DNA from: a virus
Length of the DNA: 51,590 nucleotides
Virus record (IMG/VR): IMGVR_UViG_3300044822_000051
Span: 1 to 51,590 of that record
Reading direction: 5' to 3' (one strand)
Shown here: positions 48,361 through 51,590 of the stretch, piece after piece
Layout of the letters: each line of letters starts with the position of its first letter
How positions within the stretch are numbered: the first letter of the stretch is position 1
Made by a program: the position numbers and the translations under genes
The notes under the pieces: generated by a model
The model's input: only the letters and a program-made list of their open reading frames with translations
What the model was told of the DNA's origin: nothing
Databases searched by the model: none

Positions 48361-48573
48361 ATGACGAGTGCCGAGCTGCGCATGCGGTTAATTCTGGCGA
48401 GCGTTGTCCTAAAGACTTTAGAGCCCTACGCCAAAAGATACGGCGTGGATCTGAGTCTAGATGATGTCATCAACCTATTCATCGTGGCGGGCAGTGCATG
48501 GCATTTCGTAACACCTTATTTAAAGCGTTTTTTCCCTACAGAGCCGGTAGCACCGGCGAAGGTAAACCCATGA
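48361..48573 (+). CDS. Small membrane-associated lysis-region protein
   Basis: 70 residues from ATG 48361 (GAGG five bases upstream). Helices LRMRLILASVVLKTLEPYAK and DDVINLFIVAGSAWHFVTPY are moderately hydrophobic; the second may cross the membrane. A holin candidate by position. Overlaps the next gene. Confidence 0.6.
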   Translation: MTSAELRMRLILASVVLKTLEPYAKRYGVDLSLDDVINLFIVAGSAWHFVTPYLKRFFPTEPVAPAKVNP

Positions 48574-48857
48574 ACACTGCCGAGACCCAAGTTGTTGCCG
48601 CAGCGGTACCCGAATTGGTCGCCGCCCTTCAAGCGTTCAGTCAGTTCGAGACGGACGTTGGTACCGATCCGACCCAGTGGCCTGTCCGGTTCCCCGCCGC
48701 AAAACTCAAATTCCTGGGCACCGTGGGGTTGCAGCTTCAGCCCCTAATCGGCGCCGAGGTGACCGCTGGGGAAGGTATCATCAATTCCACCACGGCTGGT
48801 TGGATCGCGAAGCTTCAGTCATTGGCGGCATCGGCGACGGCTCCCAAAACAGCGTAG
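48570..48857 (+). CDS. Hypothetical lysis-region protein
   Basis: 95 residues from ATG 48570 (ATGA overlap), MNTAETQVVAAAVPELVAAL at the start, Ala-rich helices. No clear signal peptide or lipobox, so an Rz-type spanin is not supported. Function unknown. Confidence 0.6.
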   Translation: MNTAETQVVAAAVPELVAALQAFSQFETDVGTDPTQWPVRFPAAKLKFLGTVGLQLQPLIGAEVTAGEGIINSTTAGWIAKLQSLAASATAPKTA

Positions 48858-48864
48858 CTGATTA

Positions 48865-49437
48865 GTGATTCATTTCCTGCATGGGATTCGAACCGGCGCC
48901 CGCACCGAGGTAAAAGGGCTCATCCCCTACCTTATGGGCGCCGGTTTCGATGTAGCGTATCCCGACTACGGCTACGAATTGGAGCTTGAGACGCGCTTTG
49001 TCAACCCTATGATCGTGGGATCTATCCTCCCCTATATCAAGCCGGGTGACATCCTGGTAGGCCACAGCAACGGCTGTGCGCTCATTCTGGACCTATTGGA
49101 CGCAGGTGCGCCCGCTACCCGACTCGCACTCATCAACCCGGCCCTGGAAACGTGTCCAGTGTTCCCTGAGCGGATTATCGCCGTAGACGTGTATTTCAAC
49201 CCAGGCGATACGATCACCGAAGCTGCAGCCATTGCTGAGCGACTGGGCTGGGTTGACCACGTGTGGGGCGAAATGGGTCACGCGGGGTATCAAGGGAGTG
49301 ACCCACGCGTGGAGAATATCAATTGCGGACAGCAAACACTGCTTCCCAGCGTTCATGGGCATTCAGATATTTTCACGCCCGACAAACTTAAGGACTGGGG
49401 TCCTTATATTGCACATCGGCTGGCGGCACTTGTTTAG
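48865..49437 (+). CDS. Alpha/beta hydrolase
   Basis: 190 residues from GTG 48865. HFLHGIRTG (oxyanion HG), nucleophile elbow GHSNG with S68, NPGD (D114) and HGHSD (H164 or H166) give a complete Ser-Asp-His triad. The size and place next to the endolysin recall phage esterases that help lysis, such as LysB in mycobacteriophages, but a cytoplasmic or wall-lipid substrate cannot be told. No signal peptide. Ends 50 bases inside a convergent gene. Confidence 0.82.
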   Translation: MIHFLHGIRTGARTEVKGLIPYLMGAGFDVAYPDYGYELELETRFVNPMIVGSILPYIKPGDILVGHSNGCALILDLLDAGAPATRLALINPALETCPVFPERIIAVDVYFNPGDTITEAAAIAERLGWVDHVWGEMGHAGYQGSDPRVENINCGQQTLLPSVHGHSDIFTPDKLKDWGPYIAHRLAALV

Positions 49438-49564
49438 CCATAGCTTTTAACTGCCGTTTCGTACATCCCCCTAGTTTTGCCCTATATCGCGCCCGAGCTG
49501 CGGCTTTCAGTTTTTCCCGATTGGCCGCGTAATACTTCGCCGAGGCGCGCTGTTTAGCGGTCAT
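49388..49564 (-). CDS. Small basic protein coupled to DNA polymerase
   Basis: 58 residues from ATG 49564, overlapping the polymerase stop (ATGA). MTAKQRASAKYYAANREKLK then AAARARYRAKLGGCTKRQ is a strongly basic helix of the type found at the N-terminus of phage HNH proteins, here without an HNH core. Likely binds DNA. Last gene of the replication operon. Confidence 0.65.
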   Translation of the reverse strand: MTAKQRASAKYYAANREKLKAAARARYRAKLGGCTKRQLKAMAKQVPPADVQYKDPSP

Positions 49565-51590
49565 TCCCATTTCCCGTGCATGTAGGTTTCCTCGGCGCCT
49601 GGGGCATATACGGGCCATGGGCGGCCCCAATCGTCAATAGCCCAGGGTTTGCCAGCGTTCACAATGCTCAAGTACTCCTCCTTGCTGCCGCGCCCTTCCT
49701 CAACTTCAGCCACGATTTCGTCATGGGTTTGCATCACCGGTAAGTATATGCCGGTTTCATCCAACGCGCAAAGTGCGTCAGCCTGGAACTCGCGCGCCAC
49801 TTTGGCCACTACGTTCTGCGTCTCCACTCCGCCATAGAGGAACATTTTTATCCAACCCGGTGCGCCTTTCTTCGGGTTAGAGTTCCAGCCGTAGTAACTA
49901 AGCTCAAGTTCCCACGGGCTCGCATACGGCCTATCAGACGGGCGCAATTCAGGCTGATGATATATCAGCGGGTCTCCATCACCGGGGGGCATGCAGTAGA
50001 GAGCGTCACCGAAGCACATGAATCTAACTCCACGATACGCGTAGCACTGCCCGCGATCGAGGACCGCGGAGATAGCCGCACCCTCAAGGCCGTACAGCTC
50101 TGGTCGCTCATTATCCGTAAACTTTCCTCGAGTTTGGCCGCCCCAAAACTCGGTGATTGCGGGTTGCTTGTCTCGAACCAACTTGATGATGCGTTTGATG
50201 TTTTCATCGCTACCTAATAGCTTATCGGCCCCGAATCGTTTCCAGCCGTCTATCCACGCGCCGAAGTCAGCCGAGAGCACAGCCAGTTTCCCTAGTTGCC
50301 TATCGTCATGATGCTTGTGGTGTTTCTCGGCGTAATCGATATAAAACTGCATTGGCGTCCCAGTGATTTGAGATGCCATAGCGAGATAGATTGATTCGCG
50401 CGCGTGGAATACGTCCAGGCGCCATTTCTCGCCGGCTAGGGCTGACGTAACAACAGCCTGGATGGCACTGTAGTCACTAGCAATAAGCCTGCAGCCAGGA
50501 CGGGCAATCACCAGAGACCGGAGACAGTCGGCGATAACCTCAAGCGCATCGCCATAGGCAGATTCAACAAACTCAAGGCTGCGGCTAGCAATAACACTAA
50601 GTGCGCGTTCCACCTTTTCGGGTTTGTCTAACCTACCTTTCCATAGGTTGGCCATCTGGACGCCTTGACCGTTCCACAGAAACGTGTGAGCGGCAGCGTA
50701 GGCATATTGGTGGCGCAGACGACCATCTGCACATACCTGGGCGCGCATGGCGTACAGCTTCGCAACTGAGCTGAAAGCCATCGTCTGGCGGATCTTGGCC
50801 ACGCGGCGCACTGCGTCCGGTAAACCCTTGTCGTCAATGGCAGCGGCTACGATATCTTTATCAAACTTGTCGAAGTGCACCCCGTGGGCGCTGCGGAACC
50901 ATTTGAGCATCTTGGCGCTCTCGGCGCCTTTCTGCACTGCGCCGTTGGTGATTACGCACAACTCCGCATTATACTTTTCGAACACCTGTTCCATGACGGC
51001 TATGCAATCGTCCATAGCCTTGGTGTTGATCTGCATGCCGCGCTCATTCATCCGGGCAGACATTCCTGACACACGCCGCTCTCGCGGCGATAGATCCGGT
51101 ATGAGTGCGTTAGCGCCCATTTCAGACACTACGTCAGTATCGTTATATCGATACAGCCTTGCAAAATCCTCAGCCGCGGTTTGAGGCGTCCAACGTAGCG
51201 CAGGGTTCGCATTCGTCGGATTTTGAGGCACTGTTAGCTTGCGTATCAGCTCATCACCGGCAGCGTCCTTTTGCACCATTTTAAGTGGTTGCCCCGGCAA
51301 TACGTTCCGGTTCAATACTTTGCCAACATTCTTCAGAGCGCGGGGATAGCCTGCTACCGCGGCCTTGTCCATGGTGTCTTGACATTGCTCCATGCGCAAC
51401 ACGGGCCAGTTCCACTTAGGCACACAGTAAAAATTCCACACTTCCCACTCGAAACCTAAAATATTCCAACCCCCGAGGGGGTGGCCGTCTGCCACGTGGT
51501 CTAAGAGGTGCCATGGTTGATTGTTGCCGATTATCAGCGGCTCACCTCCATCACCTATTTTAAAGGTTTCGGCATTCGGCACCCAGTGCT
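49561..51590 (-). CDS. Family A DNA polymerase, main part (continues at 1-452)
   Basis: The C-terminal part of the gene whose N-terminus is at 1-452; it runs off the window end only because of the cut. About 784 residues in total. Polymerase motifs: A is LIASDYSAIQAVVTSALAGE (about 480), B is RQLGKLAVLSADFGAW, C is QTHDEIVAEV (about 730). Motif A has Gln where nearly all family A enzymes have Glu (steric gate, E710 in E. coli Pol I). Motif B has Phe in place of the usual Tyr. Replicative polymerase of the phage. Confidence 0.95.
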   Translation of the reverse strand, partial: HWVPNAETFKIGDGGEPLIIGNNQPWHLLDHVADGHPLGGWNILGFEWEVWNFYCVPKWNWPVLRMEQCQDTMDKAAVAGYPRALKNVGKVLNRNVLPGQPLKMVQKDAAGDELIRKLTVPQNPTNANPALRWTPQTAAEDFARLYRYNDTDVVSEMGANALIPDLSPRERRVSGMSARMNERGMQINTKAMDDCIAVMEQVFEKYNAELCVITNGAVQKGAESAKMLKWFRSAHGVHFDKFDKDIVAAAIDDKGLPDAVRRVAKIRQTMAFSSVAKLYAMRAQVCADGRLRHQYAYAAAHTFLWNGQGVQMANLWKGRLDKPEKVERALSVIASRSLEFVESAYGDALEVIADCLRSLVIARPGCRLIASDYSAIQAVVTSALAGEKWRLDVFHARESIYLAMASQITGTPMQFYIDYAEKHHKHHDDRQLGKLAVLSADFGAWIDGWKRFGADKLLGSDENIKRIIKLVRDKQPAITEFWGGQTRGKFTDNERPELYGLEGAAISAVLDRGQCYAYRGVRFMCFGDALYCMPPGDGDPLIYHQPELRPSDRPYASPWELELSYYGWNSNPKKGAPGWIKMFLYGGVETQNVVAKVAREFQADALCALDETGIYLPVMQTHDEIVAEVEEGRGSKEEYLSIVNAGKPWAIDDWGRPWPVYAPGAEETYMHGKWE
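51464..51590. repeat. Terminal direct repeat, right copy
   Basis: Identical to 1-127; see the left copy. Removing one copy gives a circle of 51463 bp with an intact polymerase gene. Confidence 0.95.

Noticed and set aside
1-51590. Lysogeny module
   Set aside because: I searched for integrase, excisionase, CI/Cro-type repressors and ParA-like genes and saw none. The TetR-like gene alone does not show lysogeny.

Overview
The window is the complete genome of a double-stranded DNA tailed phage with a contractile tail, assembled as a circle and cut open inside its DNA polymerase gene. The last 127 bases (51464-51590) repeat the first 127 exactly, so the unique genome is 51463 bp. Sheath, tube, tape measure, gp25-like, J-like and spike baseplate genes show myovirus morphology. 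The host is not identifiable from sequence alone. Sec signal peptides, a GH108 muramidase and high GC suggest a Gram-negative, perhaps proteobacterial, host; this is inference. I see no integrase, excisionase, partition gene or phage RNA polymerase.

Layout. (1) 1-4236 with 49388-51590 across the junction, minus strand: replication operon with a Pro-rich protein, a RecB/Cas4-like DUF2800 nuclease, a DUF2815-like SSB, a folded intergenic RNA element, a small CxxC protein, family A DNA polymerase with DnaQ-like exonuclease, and a small basic protein. (2) 4321-10670, plus strand: a tightly overlapped operon with SF2 helicase, mini zinc ribbons, VRR-NUC nuclease, a 96-residue TetR-type regulator and a D5-like primase-helicase. 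(3) 10.7-14.2 kb, minus strand: tRNA-Tyr, a degenerate tRNA-Asn, and small accessory genes. (4) 14.4-31.4 kb, plus strand: small and large terminase, MuF-like protein, portal, DUF2213 protease, scaffold-like protein, decoration proteins, major capsid and neck genes. (5) 32.6-37 kb: four consecutive plus-strand genes with Sec signal peptides. (6) 37-47.6 kb: sheath, tube, frameshifted chaperones, tape measure, baseplate and fibres. (7) 47.6-49.4 kb: lysis region with GH108 endolysin, small membrane proteins and an alpha/beta hydrolase.

The late genes are interrupted by minus-strand cassettes at 15.2-17.2, 24.5-25.3 and 31.4-32.5 kb. Every cassette, parts of the 11-14 kb block, one plus-strand pair at 20.9 kb and both early operons carry the same palindrome (consensus ACTGACG-N4-CGTCAGT, invariant core TGAC-N6-GTCA). 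In most copies it fills the 17-bp spacer of a promoter of the form TTGCAA-N17-TATACT. One copy overlaps the -35 box of the TetR-like gene. The most economical reading is a phage-encoded mini-TetR that controls itself, replication and a dispersed set of accessory cassettes. I find eleven sites; this is the most interesting system in the window.

Other points of note: a multi-helix RNA element between ssb and pol; a coiled-coil protein carrying a 13-residue peptide of the major capsid protein; a MuF-like gene whose C-terminus is an out-of-frame copy of an upstream 76-bp segment; and a DUF2213 protease that appears separated from its scaffold part by a transposase remnant and an accessory cassette.
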